Positions 42,468 through 55,440 of a stretch of 64,000 nt of DNA are shown here, one piece after another. The translations under genes and the position numbers were made by a program. The notes under the pieces are model-generated. The model made no database searches, had not been told where the DNA came from, and saw nothing but the letters and a program-made list of their open reading frames with translations. The stretch is from Nocardia sp. SYP-A9097. Lineage in GTDB: Bacteria > Actinomycetota > Actinomycetes > Mycobacteriales > Mycobacteriaceae. Location of the stretch: positions 120,109 to 184,108 of the forward strand of contig NZ_WJIC01000016.1 of assembly GCF_009649815.1 (NCBI RefSeq), written 5' to 3'. Each line of letters starts with the position of its first letter. The stretch's first letter is position 1.

Positions 42468-43334
42468 ATGACCGCCCCGCTGCGCAAGTTCGACGAGTTT
42501 CCGGAACCCCTTCCCGCGGAGCTCACTCCGGACCAGGTCCGCGACTACATCGACGGGCCGGCCGCCTTCCTCGGCGGCGCGGCCAATGTGATCATGCAGC
42601 TGTCGCTGAAACCGGTTGGATACGGCGTGATGGAGAGCGACGTCAAGAGCGGCAGCGTGATGGTGCGGCCGATCAAACGGCTGCGGACCACCCTCACCTA
42701 TATTGCCGTCGCCATGCTCGGCGACGAGGACGACCGCGCCGCCTACCGCGAGGCCGTCAATGAATCCCATCGCACCGTGCACACCAAGCCGGCCAGCCCG
42801 GTGAAGTACAACGCCTTCGACCCCAAGCTGCAATTGTGGGTGGCTGCCTGCCTGTACTGGGGCATGGACGACCTCTACCACCGTATGCGCGGCCCGATGA
42901 ATCCCGAAGTGGCGGAGGCCTTCTACCGCTACGGCGCGCGACTGGGCACCACCCTGCAGATGCGCGCGGAGATGTGGCCGCCCACCCGCGACGCCTTCTA
43001 CGCGTACTGGGAGGAGAATCTCGCCACCAAGCACATCGACGAGCCGACCCGTGCGTATTTCAATGTCCTCACCGACCTGAAGATGCTCCCCTATCCGCTG
43101 CAATTCCTGTTCGGCGGCCTGCACCGCTTCATCGTGACCGCCCTTCTCCCACAACATCTCCGAGACGAGATGGGCATGACATGGTCGGCCCGCGACGAAC
43201 GTTTCTTCAGCGGTTTCCTGCGCCTGATCTGCGCCGTCTGGACCCGCCTACCCACTGTGATCCGGCTGTTCCCCTACAACTTCTACCTCGCCGATACCCG
43301 CCGGCGCCGTCGCCTCGGCCGCCCGCTGGTCTAG
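42468..43334 (+). CDS. DUF2236 (MpaB-type oxygenase family) protein, copy 2
   Basis: 288 aa. It is clearly paralogous to copy 1, sharing GAANVIMQL, KPVGYGVMES, VRPIKRLRTTLTYIAVAM, PVKYNAFDPKLQLWVAACLYWG and the QHLRDEMGMTWS motif, over the whole length. The ATG follows GAGGAG at a somewhat long distance. It is divergent from the TetR gene. Its stop overlaps the stop of the convergent NRPS in a shared CTAG. Conserved His residues needed for haem in Lcp were not verified here. Confidence 0.88.
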   Translation: MTAPLRKFDEFPEPLPAELTPDQVRDYIDGPAAFLGGAANVIMQLSLKPVGYGVMESDVKSGSVMVRPIKRLRTTLTYIAVAMLGDEDDRAAYREAVNESHRTVHTKPASPVKYNAFDPKLQLWVAACLYWGMDDLYHRMRGPMNPEVAEAFYRYGARLGTTLQMRAEMWPPTRDAFYAYWEENLATKHIDEPTRAYFNVLTDLKMLPYPLQFLFGGLHRFIVTALLPQHLRDEMGMTWSARDERFFSGFLRLICAVWTRLPTVIRLFPYNFYLADTRRRRRLGRPLV

Positions 43335-46300
43335 TCGGGCGGTGCGTCGATGCCGTTGTCCGGCAACACTATTGCCGCACCCGCCGCGGCGGCGGCAACC
43401 AGTTCGATGACCGCGAGCCGATCGTGCGCGTCACCCGTGTGACGGATGCGGGATTCGAAGGTCAGCGCGGATTCGACCCGCATGCGATCGGCCAGGTCGG
43501 CCAATTCGTCATAGGTGAGGGCGAGCGTGCCGGGAGTCGCTAACGCGGTGTGAGCACCGTGCAGCACCTCGGTGCGATGCGCGTGCGTGACCGGGCGAGC
43601 CGACTGCGCCGACAGCTCGGCGATGATCCCCGCATCGTCCAGAGACAGCCAGTCCAGCCCCGGAGTGAATATCGGATCACCCACCGTCACACCGAATTTC
43701 ACGTCGACTCCGGTCGGCGGTAGCTCGTCGGCCGGATGCTGCGGAACCAGCGCCACACCGGCCTTGAGCACGGCCCACCAGGCCACGGCCTGTTCGACGC
43801 CACCATCGATGCGGACCGCGATGCCGGCCCCCGGACCACATCCTCGACCCACGAGTAGTCGCGCCAATCGCGAAGAGCGCGCGTCGAGTTCGGCATAGGT
43901 CAGCGCCCACTCACCTCGAACCAGGGCCGGATCATCAGGCTCGTCCTCCACTGCCACGAACAGCAGCTGCGGTAGCGTGGCACCGCGCGTTCGAACCTGC
44001 GGGTCGGCTGTATTCGGTTGAACGGGTTCATATTCGAATGCGTCTGTGAAGTCGAGTTCACCGACCCGAATGTGCGGGTCGGCGGCGACGGCGGTGAGAA
44101 TTCGGTGCAGGCGATCGCTCAGCTCGCGCATGGTTCGTGCGTCGAAAAGGTCTGTCGCATAGGAGAACACCACGGCGAGCTTGTCCGGTGCGCCATTCGC
44201 CGCGCGCAGTGGTTCCACACCGATCTGCAGATCGAATTTGGCGGCGGTCAGTCCGGTGTGCAGCGCGGCGACGGTCAGTCCCGGCAATTCGAGGGCGGCG
44301 GGCTCGGTGTGCTGCAGCCCGAAAGCGACCTGCAGCAACGGCTCCGGTGACGATCGACCGGCCAGGACGGCCGCGGCCACCGATTCGAATGGCACATCGG
44401 AGTGCGCGAACGCCGACAGGTCGACATCGCGGGCCTGCTCGACCAGATCATCGAAGGAGGCCGAGCCGGCCACCGTGGTGCGCAGTGCGAGCGTATTCAC
44501 GAACATCCCGACCAGATCGTCGAGCGCCCGCTCTCCACGCCCGGCGATGGCGGTGCCGATCACAATGTCGGATTCCCCCGATTCCCGGGCCAGCAGCACC
44601 GCGATCGCGGCATGCACGACCATGAACAGTGATGCGTGGTGGCGGCGGGCGATTCGATTCAGCCCGGCGTGCACCTCCGCGACTACGGTGAACTCCACCG
44701 TCGCCCCCGCCATCGACGCGATCGCCGGGCGTGGCCGATCCGGCCGCAGCACCGGCCCGCCGGGCAGGCTGGACAGTTGTTCCCGCCAGTACCCAAACTG
44801 CTGTGCCGCAATGGAATCCGCCTCGGTTGCGTCCCCGATAACGGCCCGCTGCCACCCGGCGTAGTCCGCGTACCGCACCGGCAGCGGGGTCCAGGCCGGC
44901 TCCTGCCCGGCGGTGCGCGCCAGATACGCGGTCATCAGGTCCCGAGCGAGCGGGGCCATGGATGCGCCGTCTGCCACAATGTGATGCGCGACCACCACCA
45001 GCAAATACTCGTCCGTGGCGGCACCGGCGATCAGCGCCAGCCGCACCGGAACATCCACCGCCACATCGAATCCCGCACCGACCAGCGCCGCGACCCGAGC
45101 CCGCACGCTATTCGGATCCGCGAGCCGCAGGCCGCCAGGGAACACATCGTCCCGCGAGCCGATCGAGGCGGAACCCACCTCCAGTCGCAGCCCGTCAGGG
45201 AATGCCTCGGCGAACGGGAGGATCTCCTGGAAAGGTGCTCCGCCAGGGGTGGATTCGGGGTAGCGGGTGCGCAAGGTTTCGTGGCGGGTCAGGACGTCCT
45301 CGGCCGCGCGGCCCAATGCGGCGAAGTCCAGGTCCCCGGTGAGGCGGATGACCAGGGGAATGTTGTATGCCGGTGAGCCGGTGTCCAATTGGTTGAGAAT
45401 CCACATGCGCTGCTGCGGGAGAGACAATGGTACCGAGGTCGCGGTGTTGTCTCGCGCGTAGGCGAGCAGTGACGGCCGGGAAGATGCGCCGGTACCCGGC
45501 GTGATGCGCGCGGCGAGCGCGGAAACCGTTGCCGTCTCGAATAATTCGCGCACCGAGAGAGTGGTGTCGAGGGCCGCATTGATACGGGAGACTGCACGGG
45601 TGGCGGTCAGGGAGTTGCCGCCCAGGGCGAAGAAATCGTCGTCCGCGCCGACCGCGCCACCGCCCCCGGCCCGGTCGACGCCGAGTAGGTCGCCGAATAC
45701 GCCCGCCACGATCTCCGCTATGGGGGTCGATGGGGCACGGAATACCTTGGTGGCGAGGACCAGCGCGGGCAACGCCTTCCGATCCAGCTTTCCGGAGGCA
45801 TTGAGCGGGAACTCGTCCAGCACGAGCACCACCGCCGGGACCATATACGACGGAAGCGACTGTGCCAGAGCTGTCTTCAGCTCATCCGGGAGGGCAGCGC
45901 GATCGTTGTCGTCCAGCGGGCCACCGTTGCCGGCAACCACGTAGCCGACCAGTTGATCGCCCGCATGCGAATCCGCGCGCATCATGACAACGGCCTGCGT
46001 GACGCCCGGTCGCGCAAGCAACGCCGCTTCGATCTCGCCGAGTTCGATACGCTGGCCGCGCAATTTCACCTGGAAGTCGGTGCGTCCCAGGTATTCCAGT
46101 TCACCGGAGGCGGTCCACTTCACCAGGTCACCCGTGCGGTACATGCGCGCACCGACCGCGAAGGGGTTGGCGACAAAGCGGTCCGCCGTCAGATCCGGCC
46201 TGGCCAGATAGCCGGTGGCGAGCTGCACACCCGCCAGATACAGCTCCCCCGCCATCCCCGGTGCGACGGGGTGCAGCCGCGAATCCAGCACGTACACCCG

Positions 46301-46527
46301 GGTATTGAAGACGGGCAAACCGATAGGCACCGACGAGGTATCGAGGTCGTCCACCTCGTGATAGGTGATATCGACCGCCGCCTCGGTGGGGCCGTACAGA
46401 TTGTGCAGCCGCGCTCCGGTGAGCTCACGGAATTGCCGCGCGGTCACGGCGGACAGCGCCTCCCCCGAGGCGAACACCCGCCGCAGTTGAAGTAGCTGAG
46501 ACAGCTGCTGCGGCGGCGGCTTCCCCT

Positions 46528-46601
46528 CGTCATCCCGGCATGCTTTTGGCCGGGATCCACCCCCATCAGTGGATCCCGGCCAAAAACGCGCCGGGATGAC
46601 G
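46528..46601. repeat. Palindromic element inserted in frame in NRPS A2
   Basis: 74 bp: arms 46528-46560 and 46569-46601 (33 bp each, 30 matching when one is reverse-complemented) with an 8-nt loop CCCCATCA. Translated in the gene frame it gives NPVIPARFWPGSTDGGGSRP-like sequence between LAAFVVTLN and LRRVFASGEAL, a variable loop of the A domain that is short in EntF. Related copies lie at 21902-21934 and 61472-61546. Confidence 0.9.
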
Positions 46602-47700
46602 GGATTGGTTCCGCTGTTCAGCGTGACCACGAATGCCGCGAGCATCGACGGCACGAAATGGGATGTGGTGATGCGTTCTTCGGCCATGAGCCGGGCCAGG
46701 TAGGCGGGGTCGCGGTGGCCGTCCGGTGTGGCGAGTACCAGGCGTGCGCCGGTTTGCAAGGGCCAGAAGAATTCCCAGACCGACACATCGAAAGTAGCTG
46801 AAGTCTTTTGCAGGACAGCGCCTTCGGGGGTAAGGCGGTATTGCGCCTGCATCCAGATGAGGCGGTTCACTATGGCGCGGTGGGTGACGGCTACGCCTTT
46901 GGGTTTGCCGGTGGAGCCGGAGGTGAAGATTACGTAGGCCGTATTGTCCGGTCGCAGTGGATGATTGCGCTCGGTGCCGGCAATCGGTGTACCGCTCAGA
47001 TCCTGTGCGGCCTGTTCCAACTCCGTCATATCCAGCGCGGTGCGCCCGGAGGCGAAGTCGCCCTCAGCGGTCAGAAGTATGCGCGGCTGTGCGGTATCGA
47101 GGATGTGGTTGATACGGTCCGCGGGCTGGTCCCGGTCGAGGGGCAGATATGCCGCACCGGCTTGAATGGTGGCGTAGATGGCCACTACCAGCTCGGTGGA
47201 CCGGCGAATTGCCAGCGCAACAGTGGATTCCGGGCCGATGCCCGCCGCGATCAGACGGCGGGCCAGGCGGTTGGAGCGTTGGGACAGTTCAAGGTAGGTG
47301 AGCCGCTGTTGTTCGTAGATGAGAGCGGTGGCTTCGGGTGTGGCCGCCGCTTGCGCTTCGAATAGTGAAACCAGCTTCAGCGGCGCGTTTTCCGGGAGTC
47401 CCGCGATGGCAGCTATGTCGAAATCGGTGGCATTCCAGTTGTCCAGCACCTGGTGGCGGTCGACATTGGTGAGAAGTTCCAGGTCCCCCACCGGGCGGTC
47501 CGGATCGGCGGTCACCTGGGCGAGGATCCGTTGGAAGCGCTGCGCGAACGCGGCAATGGTCGACTCGTCGAAAAGGTCCAGGGCGTAGGAGAATTCGGCC
47601 GCCAAACCCTCGGCCGTGCCGGCGCTGTCGTAGGTCTCCTGCATGGTCAGTTGCAGGTCGAATTTGGCGAAGGGGATCTCGAGGTCCGCGCCGGTGACGC

Positions 47701-50685
<2,985 letters not shown>

Positions 50686-50751
50686 GGCACCGCCCTTACC
50701 TCGGCGAGAGTAAGGCGTTGCGGCACATAATGTTCCCCCACTCGTGACCTA

Positions 50752-50765
50752 AGACCAGCCGGTCT
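50752..50765. promoter_or_regulatory. Operator-like palindrome upstream of the NRPS
   Basis: AGACC-AGCC-GGTCT, a perfect 5-bp inverted repeat with 4-bp spacer about 70 bp upstream of the NRPS start, next to a second partial repeat CGGTC-N6-GACCG. This style suits a TetR-type repressor. No cognate gene is adjacent. Confidence 0.35.
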
Positions 50766-50846
50766 GTACCGACCGACCGTAGCCCGTCCGACGAGCGCTC
50801 GCGAGCCGAAGAATTCGGTGCCCAGGACTATGGGGGCGGTATCAAT

Positions 50847-51800
50847 TCAACTTCGCCCGGCAAGTGCGCGCAGGAAAAACCCCAGATTGGCGGGCCGCTC
50901 GGCGAGACGCCGCATCAGGTACCCGTACCACTGGGTGCCGTACGGGATGTAGACGCGCAGGGCATGCCCGTCGTCCACCAGCCGCCGCTGTTCGGCATCG
51001 CGAATCCCGTAGAGCATCTGGAATTCGAAATCCCCTGGGCTGCGGCGATGTTCGGCCGCGAGGGTCAGGGCCGCCACCACCATGGCCGGATCATGCGAGG
51101 CGATCATGGGATGCCAGGCTCCGCGCATGAGCACATCCAGGCAGCGCAGATAGGAGGCATCCACCTCCGCCCGCTTGCGATAGGCCACCGTCTCGGGTTC
51201 CTGATACGCGCCCTTGCACAGCCGCACCCGGGTGTCCGAGGCCGCCGCGGCCCGGCAATTGTCCTCGGCGGTACGCAGATACGTCTGCATGGCAACCGCC
51301 AGCCACGGGAATTCGGCGCGCGCCTGCTCGACCGCCGCCAGGGTGTCGAAGGTGGTGGTGTGGTCCTCGGCGTCCACGGTCACCCATACCCGGGATTCGA
51401 CGGCCTTGGCGCAGAGTTTGTGCAGGTTCTCGCCGGCGATGGCGGGCCCGTCCGCGCCGAGGGATTGTCCGAGCGCGGATAGTTTGACCGAGACCTCCAC
51501 CGGCGGCACCTCGGTATCGGGTGACCGATCGAGTTCGGCCAGCTGGTCGATGAGCGAAATGTATTCGGCCACAGCCGCATCGGCCATGGCCGGATCGGTG
51601 GTGTACTCGCCCAGGAAGTCGACGCTGACCATGCGCCCGCTGTCCAGGAGTTCCCGTACCACCGGTGCGAGTTCGGCGCGGTTCTCCCCCGCCACGAATC
51701 GCCGCACCACCGCGGCGGTGATCGGGGTCCTGGTCACCGCCTGCTTCAACCGCGGTGAATCGGCCGCGGCGAGGATTGCCGGTCGCAACGGGTTCATCAC
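50847..51800 (-). CDS. putB: Proline dehydrogenase
   Basis: 317 aa FAD-dependent proline dehydrogenase (Rv1188 type), oxidising proline to pyrroline-5-carboxylate. TIM-barrel signatures are VTVDAEDHTTTFDTLAA, AMQTYLRTAEDN, RLCKGAYQEPETVAY and the C-terminal VYIPYGTQWYGYLMRRLAERP, which binds proline. Its start overlaps the rocA stop (ATGA), giving tight coupling with the next enzyme in the pathway. Confidence 0.95.
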   Translation of the reverse strand: MMNPLRPAILAAADSPRLKQAVTRTPITAAVVRRFVAGENRAELAPVVRELLDSGRMVSVDFLGEYTTDPAMADAAVAEYISLIDQLAELDRSPDTEVPPVEVSVKLSALGQSLGADGPAIAGENLHKLCAKAVESRVWVTVDAEDHTTTFDTLAAVEQARAEFPWLAVAMQTYLRTAEDNCRAAAASDTRVRLCKGAYQEPETVAYRKRAEVDASYLRCLDVLMRGAWHPMIASHDPAMVVAALTLAAEHRRSPGDFEFQMLYGIRDAEQRRLVDDGHALRVYIPYGTQWYGYLMRRLAERPANLGFFLRALAGRS

Positions 51801-53431
51801 GCCTCCATATGCGGGTAGCGGTAATCGGTTGGTGGAACGAAGGTTTCCTTCAGCGTGCGCGGTGCGACCCAGCGCAGCAGGTTGAGATGGGACCCGGCCT
51901 TGTCGTCGGTGCCGGACGCGCGCGCCCCGCCGAAGGGTTGCTGGCCGACCACCGCGCCGGTGGGTTTGTCATTGATATAGAAGTTCCCGGCCGCGAATCG
52001 CAGTGCGGTGGTTGCCTGTTCGACGGCTTGGCGGTCGCGGGCGAAGATGGCGCCGGTCAAACCGTAGGGCGAGGTGGCGTCGACGGTGGTGAGCAGATCG
52101 GTGAAGGCGTCCGGGCGGCTGTCGTCGTAGACGTGCACCGACAGGATGGGGCCGAAGTACTCGGTGGCGAAGGCTTCATCGCTCGGATCATCGCCGAGCA
52201 GGACGGTCGGCCGGATGAAGAAGCCCTCGGCATCGTCGTACACGCCTCCGGCGGGTATCCCGAGACCCTTGTCCCGCGCGCGAACGATCGCGGCGACATT
52301 CTTGTCGTAGGAACGCCGATCGATCACCGCCCCACCGAAATTCGTCAGATCGGCCACATCGCCGTAGGTGAGTTCGCCGACCTGCGCCAGGAACTCGTCA
52401 CCCATTTGCCGCCAGACGGATTTCGCGATGTACGCGCGTGAGGCCGCCGAGCACTTCTGCCCCTGATACTCGTAGGCCCCGCGAATCATGGCTATGCGCA
52501 GCGAATCCGGATCGGCGGAGGAGTGCGCGACGATGAAATCCTTGCCGCCGGTCTCCCCCACAATGCGCGGATACCCGTGATACCGGCCGATATTCGCCCC
52601 GACCTGCTGCCACAGGTACTGGAAGGTCCCGGTGGACCCGGTGAAGTGGATGCCCGCCAAGCGCGGATCCCGCAGCGCCACTTCGGATAAGCGCACACCA
52701 TCGCCGGTGACCATATTGATCACCCCGGGTGGCATACCGGCGGCTTCCAGCAGCTTCATCGTGTAATACGCCGAAAGCGTCTGCGTAGGTGAGGGTTTCC
52801 ACACCACGGTATTGCCCATCAGCGCCGGTGCGGTGGGCAGATTCCCGGCGATGGCGGTGAAGTTGAACGGTGTGATGGCGTACACGAACCCTTCCAGGGG
52901 CCGGTAGTCCATCCGATTCCATACGCCCGCAGAGGATTCCGGTTGTTCGGCCAGAATCTGCCGGGCGAACGCCACATTGAATCGCCAGAAGTCCACCAGC
53001 TCGCAGGGTGCGTCGATTTCGGCCTGCTGCACCGTCTTCGACTGTCCGAGCATGGTGGCGGCGGCTATGGTTTCGCGCCAGGGCCCGGCGAGCAGGTCCG
53101 CCGCCCGCAGCAGGACGGCCGCGCGTTCTTCGAACGGTAGCGCCCGCCAGGCCGGGGCGGCGGCGGTCGCGGCCGCGATGGCCGCGCCAGCCTCCTCGTG
53201 GGTGGTGTCGGTGTACGTGCCGAGCACCTGTCGATGCCGGTGTGGCATCACGATGTCGGCGCGTTCACCGGTTCCGGGTTGATGTTTGCCGCCGATCACC
53301 AGCGGTATGTCGAGCGAGCCTGCGGAGATTTCGGCGAGCCTGCCCGTCAGCAGTGCGCGTTCACGAGAGCCGGGTGCGTAGCTGTGCACCGGTTCGTTCG
53401 CGGGAGCAGGGACAACCGTGACAGCGTCCAT
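51797..53431 (-). CDS. rocA: 1-pyrroline-5-carboxylate dehydrogenase
   Basis: 544 aa from ATG 53431 (MDAVTVVPAPANEPVHSY). An aldehyde dehydrogenase that oxidises glutamate semialdehyde to glutamate, completing proline use. Motifs are VVWKPSPTQTLSAYYTMKLL, FTGSTGTFQYLW, IVGETGGKDFIV (Glu base) and YQGQKCSAASRAYI (catalytic Cys). It is first in a two-gene operon with putB, as in mycobacteria (Rv1187/Rv1188). Confidence 0.95.
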   Translation of the reverse strand: MDAVTVVPAPANEPVHSYAPGSRERALLTGRLAEISAGSLDIPLVIGGKHQPGTGERADIVMPHRHRQVLGTYTDTTHEEAGAAIAAATAAAPAWRALPFEERAAVLLRAADLLAGPWRETIAAATMLGQSKTVQQAEIDAPCELVDFWRFNVAFARQILAEQPESSAGVWNRMDYRPLEGFVYAITPFNFTAIAGNLPTAPALMGNTVVWKPSPTQTLSAYYTMKLLEAAGMPPGVINMVTGDGVRLSEVALRDPRLAGIHFTGSTGTFQYLWQQVGANIGRYHGYPRIVGETGGKDFIVAHSSADPDSLRIAMIRGAYEYQGQKCSAASRAYIAKSVWRQMGDEFLAQVGELTYGDVADLTNFGGAVIDRRSYDKNVAAIVRARDKGLGIPAGGVYDDAEGFFIRPTVLLGDDPSDEAFATEYFGPILSVHVYDDSRPDAFTDLLTTVDATSPYGLTGAIFARDRQAVEQATTALRFAAGNFYINDKPTGAVVGQQPFGGARASGTDDKAGSHLNLLRWVAPRTLKETFVPPTDYRYPHMEA

Positions 53432-53491
53432 ATCCCAGGCTAACGCGAGCAAGACCACTGCCGTGGGGTAGACGCACCGAAATTCTTCCGG

Positions 53492-55141
53492 CTAGCCGAG
53501 ATCGTTGGCGATGATGTTCTCGATATTGCGTTCCGCCAGAGCGGTAATCGTGACGAACGGGTTGACGGTGGTCATACCCGGGATAAGCGATCCGTCGATG
53601 ACGTACAGGCCCTTGTACGCGGTCAGTCGCCCGTAGTTGTCGGTGCTCTGGTTGAGCACGCAACCGCCGAGCGGATGGTAGGCCAGGTCATCGCCCCAGG
53701 TCTTGTAGGTGCCGAACAGGTCGGTGCGATAGATGGTGGCTTCCTTCTGGTTGATCTTGTCGAAGATCCGCTTGGCCGCGTCGATGCTCTGCTGATTCCA
53801 GGCCGTCTGCCAGTTCAGGTCGACGCCGCCGGTGCCGGAGTTGTAGGTGAACTTGCCGCGGTTGGTGTTCTTGGTGATGGCCAGGTACAGGCTCGCGAAG
53901 GTTTCCAGGCCCGCCGGGAAGGGCGACACCTCGGCGAAGGCCGGGCCGCCGCTGTCCGCCCAGTTGTCGATGCCGAGGGTGGGGATACACGATTGCAGGC
54001 TGCCGGTGGCGTCCCAGGCCTGGTTCTGCCGGGCCACCATGACATTGCCGTTGTTGCCCCAGCCGGTGCCGACGGAGTCCGGCAGATTGCCGAGCTTGCC
54101 GGTGGCCTTCATCGAGACCAGCAGCTTGCTGGTGCCGACACTGCCGGCGGCGAAGAAGACCTTCTGTGCCACAACGGATTTGCTCGCCACGGTATTGCCA
54201 CTGGTGTCGATCTGCTTCATCTCGACCTTGTACCCGCCGTCGGTGGGCGAGACGGCGGTGACGACGTGCAGGGGCGTAATGCCCACCTTGCCGGTGCCGA
54301 CGGCAGCGGCGAGATAGGTCTTGTCCAGGGACTTCTTGCCGTGGTTGTTGCCGTAGATGACCTCGGCGTCCAGCGCGGAGCGGGTGGCGGTCTTGGCCTG
54401 CTCCTGTTTCATGTAGTCGAAGTCGTAGACGTTCGGGACGAAGGTCCACGAAAACCCGGACCGCTCAGCCTGTTTGCGGCCGACGCGGGCGAATTGATAG
54501 CACTCCGCGCTGTCGAACCAGGTCTGGTCGATATTGTTCACGCCCAGCCCGGTATTGGCGCGCGGGTAGTACGTGCTGTACATCTCGCCCGCGTCCACGG
54601 ACGGCAGGATGCTGGCGAAGTTCGCCTGCTTGGGCGTGACCGCCATACCGCCGTTGACGAGCGAACCACCGCCGACACCGCGGCCCTGGTAGATGCGAAT
54701 CCCGCTGAACTGCTCCGAATCCAGCACACCGGTGTACTTGGAGATGGACTTGTTGTAGGGCGCGCCCATGAAGTGATTGACCGGCTGATCGGTCTCGGTC
54801 CGCAACCAGAAGCTCCGGCCGTCCGGCTTGAGCATGTTGCAGAAGATCTTGCCGTCCGAGCCGGGCTGCGACCACGACATGCCCATCTCCACGATGGCCA
54901 CATCGATCCCGGCCTGAGCCAGTCGCAGCGCCGCCACCGCCCCGCCGTAGCCGGAGCCGATGACGAGCACCGGCACCTTGTCCCCATCGGCGAGCTGCTT
55001 GGTCGGCAACGCTTGCGCGGGTACCTTCCGGGCTAGCACTGCCGTCCCCAAAATGACACCTGTTGCAGCTAGAAACCCGCGACGGCTGACGCCGCTGCCG
55101 TACTTGCTGTTACCAGTGTTTTCGTACACAAAACCGCGCAT
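53492..55141 (-). CDS. Secreted cholesterol oxidase (GMC oxidoreductase, ChoE/ChoD-like)
   Basis: 549 aa. A Tat signal SRRGFLAATGVILGTAVLA at about residues 19-37 targets it for export. The FAD motif is VLVIGSGYGGAVAALRLAQA (~60), and near the C-terminus HPLGGC (~488) and TTVNPFVTITALAERN provide the active-site His and Asn pair of class I cholesterol oxidases. It converts cholesterol to cholest-4-en-3-one and H2O2. A KstR-like box overlaps its -10 region. GAGGAGCC upstream of the ATG is a good ribosome site. Confidence 0.9.
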   Translation of the reverse strand: MRGFVYENTGNSKYGSGVSRRGFLAATGVILGTAVLARKVPAQALPTKQLADGDKVPVLVIGSGYGGAVAALRLAQAGIDVAIVEMGMSWSQPGSDGKIFCNMLKPDGRSFWLRTETDQPVNHFMGAPYNKSISKYTGVLDSEQFSGIRIYQGRGVGGGSLVNGGMAVTPKQANFASILPSVDAGEMYSTYYPRANTGLGVNNIDQTWFDSAECYQFARVGRKQAERSGFSWTFVPNVYDFDYMKQEQAKTATRSALDAEVIYGNNHGKKSLDKTYLAAAVGTGKVGITPLHVVTAVSPTDGGYKVEMKQIDTSGNTVASKSVVAQKVFFAAGSVGTSKLLVSMKATGKLGNLPDSVGTGWGNNGNVMVARQNQAWDATGSLQSCIPTLGIDNWADSGGPAFAEVSPFPAGLETFASLYLAITKNTNRGKFTYNSGTGGVDLNWQTAWNQQSIDAAKRIFDKINQKEATIYRTDLFGTYKTWGDDLAYHPLGGCVLNQSTDNYGRLTAYKGLYVIDGSLIPGMTTVNPFVTITALAERNIENIIANDLG

Positions 55142-55169
55142 GGACCAGGCTCCTCATCGAGACTCAGAT

Positions 55170-55183
55170 GAGAACCTGTTATA
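55170..55183. promoter_or_regulatory. KstR-like box over the cholesterol oxidase promoter
   Basis: GAGAACCTGTTATA matches the mycobacterial KstR consensus TNNAACNNGTTNNA at 7 of 8 fixed positions. It overlaps a minus-strand TATAAC (55183-55178) that would be the -10 of the cholesterol oxidase gene, about 37 bp from its start. Confidence 0.45.
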
Positions 55184-55251
55184 GAGAATGTGAAGCATGA
55201 GTGTGTCACTTTTGAGGAAATCAGGAAAAAGTACAGCAACCTGAAGACAGC

Positions 55252-55287
55252 AAAAAGGAAGGGCGCGAGCAATGCTCGCGCCCTTCC
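55252..55287 (-). terminator. Intrinsic terminator of tRNA-Asp
   Basis: Perfect 14-bp stem (arms 55257-55270 and 55274-55287, loop AAT) followed on the minus strand by TTTTT, just after the tRNA 3' end. It isolates the tRNA from the cholesterol oxidase gene. Confidence 0.88.
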
Positions 55288-55296
55288 AAATTTCTG

Positions 55297-55370
55297 CGAC
55301 CCTGACGGGACTCGAACCCGCGACCTCCGCCGTGACAGGGCGGCGCGCTAACCAACTGCGCTACAGGGCC
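55297..55370 (-). tRNA. tRNA-Asp (GTC anticodon)
   Basis: 74-nt cloverleaf. The acceptor stem GGCCCTG pairs with CAGGGTC, the anticodon stem CCGCC/GGCGG encloses loop CTGTCAC with anticodon GTC, and the T loop reads GGTTCGAGTCC. No CCA is encoded. A strong terminator follows. Confidence 0.96.
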
Positions 55371-55440
55371 ATAATCGAAGCCGGACCATCGGGCCTGGCG
55401 ACGCGGTAGACGTTATCACGGCCCGGGGCTGGAGGTTAAA

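Noticed and set aside
46528..46601. CRISPR repeat
   Set aside because: Palindromic copies are isolated, far apart and not separated by regular spacers; no cas genes are present.
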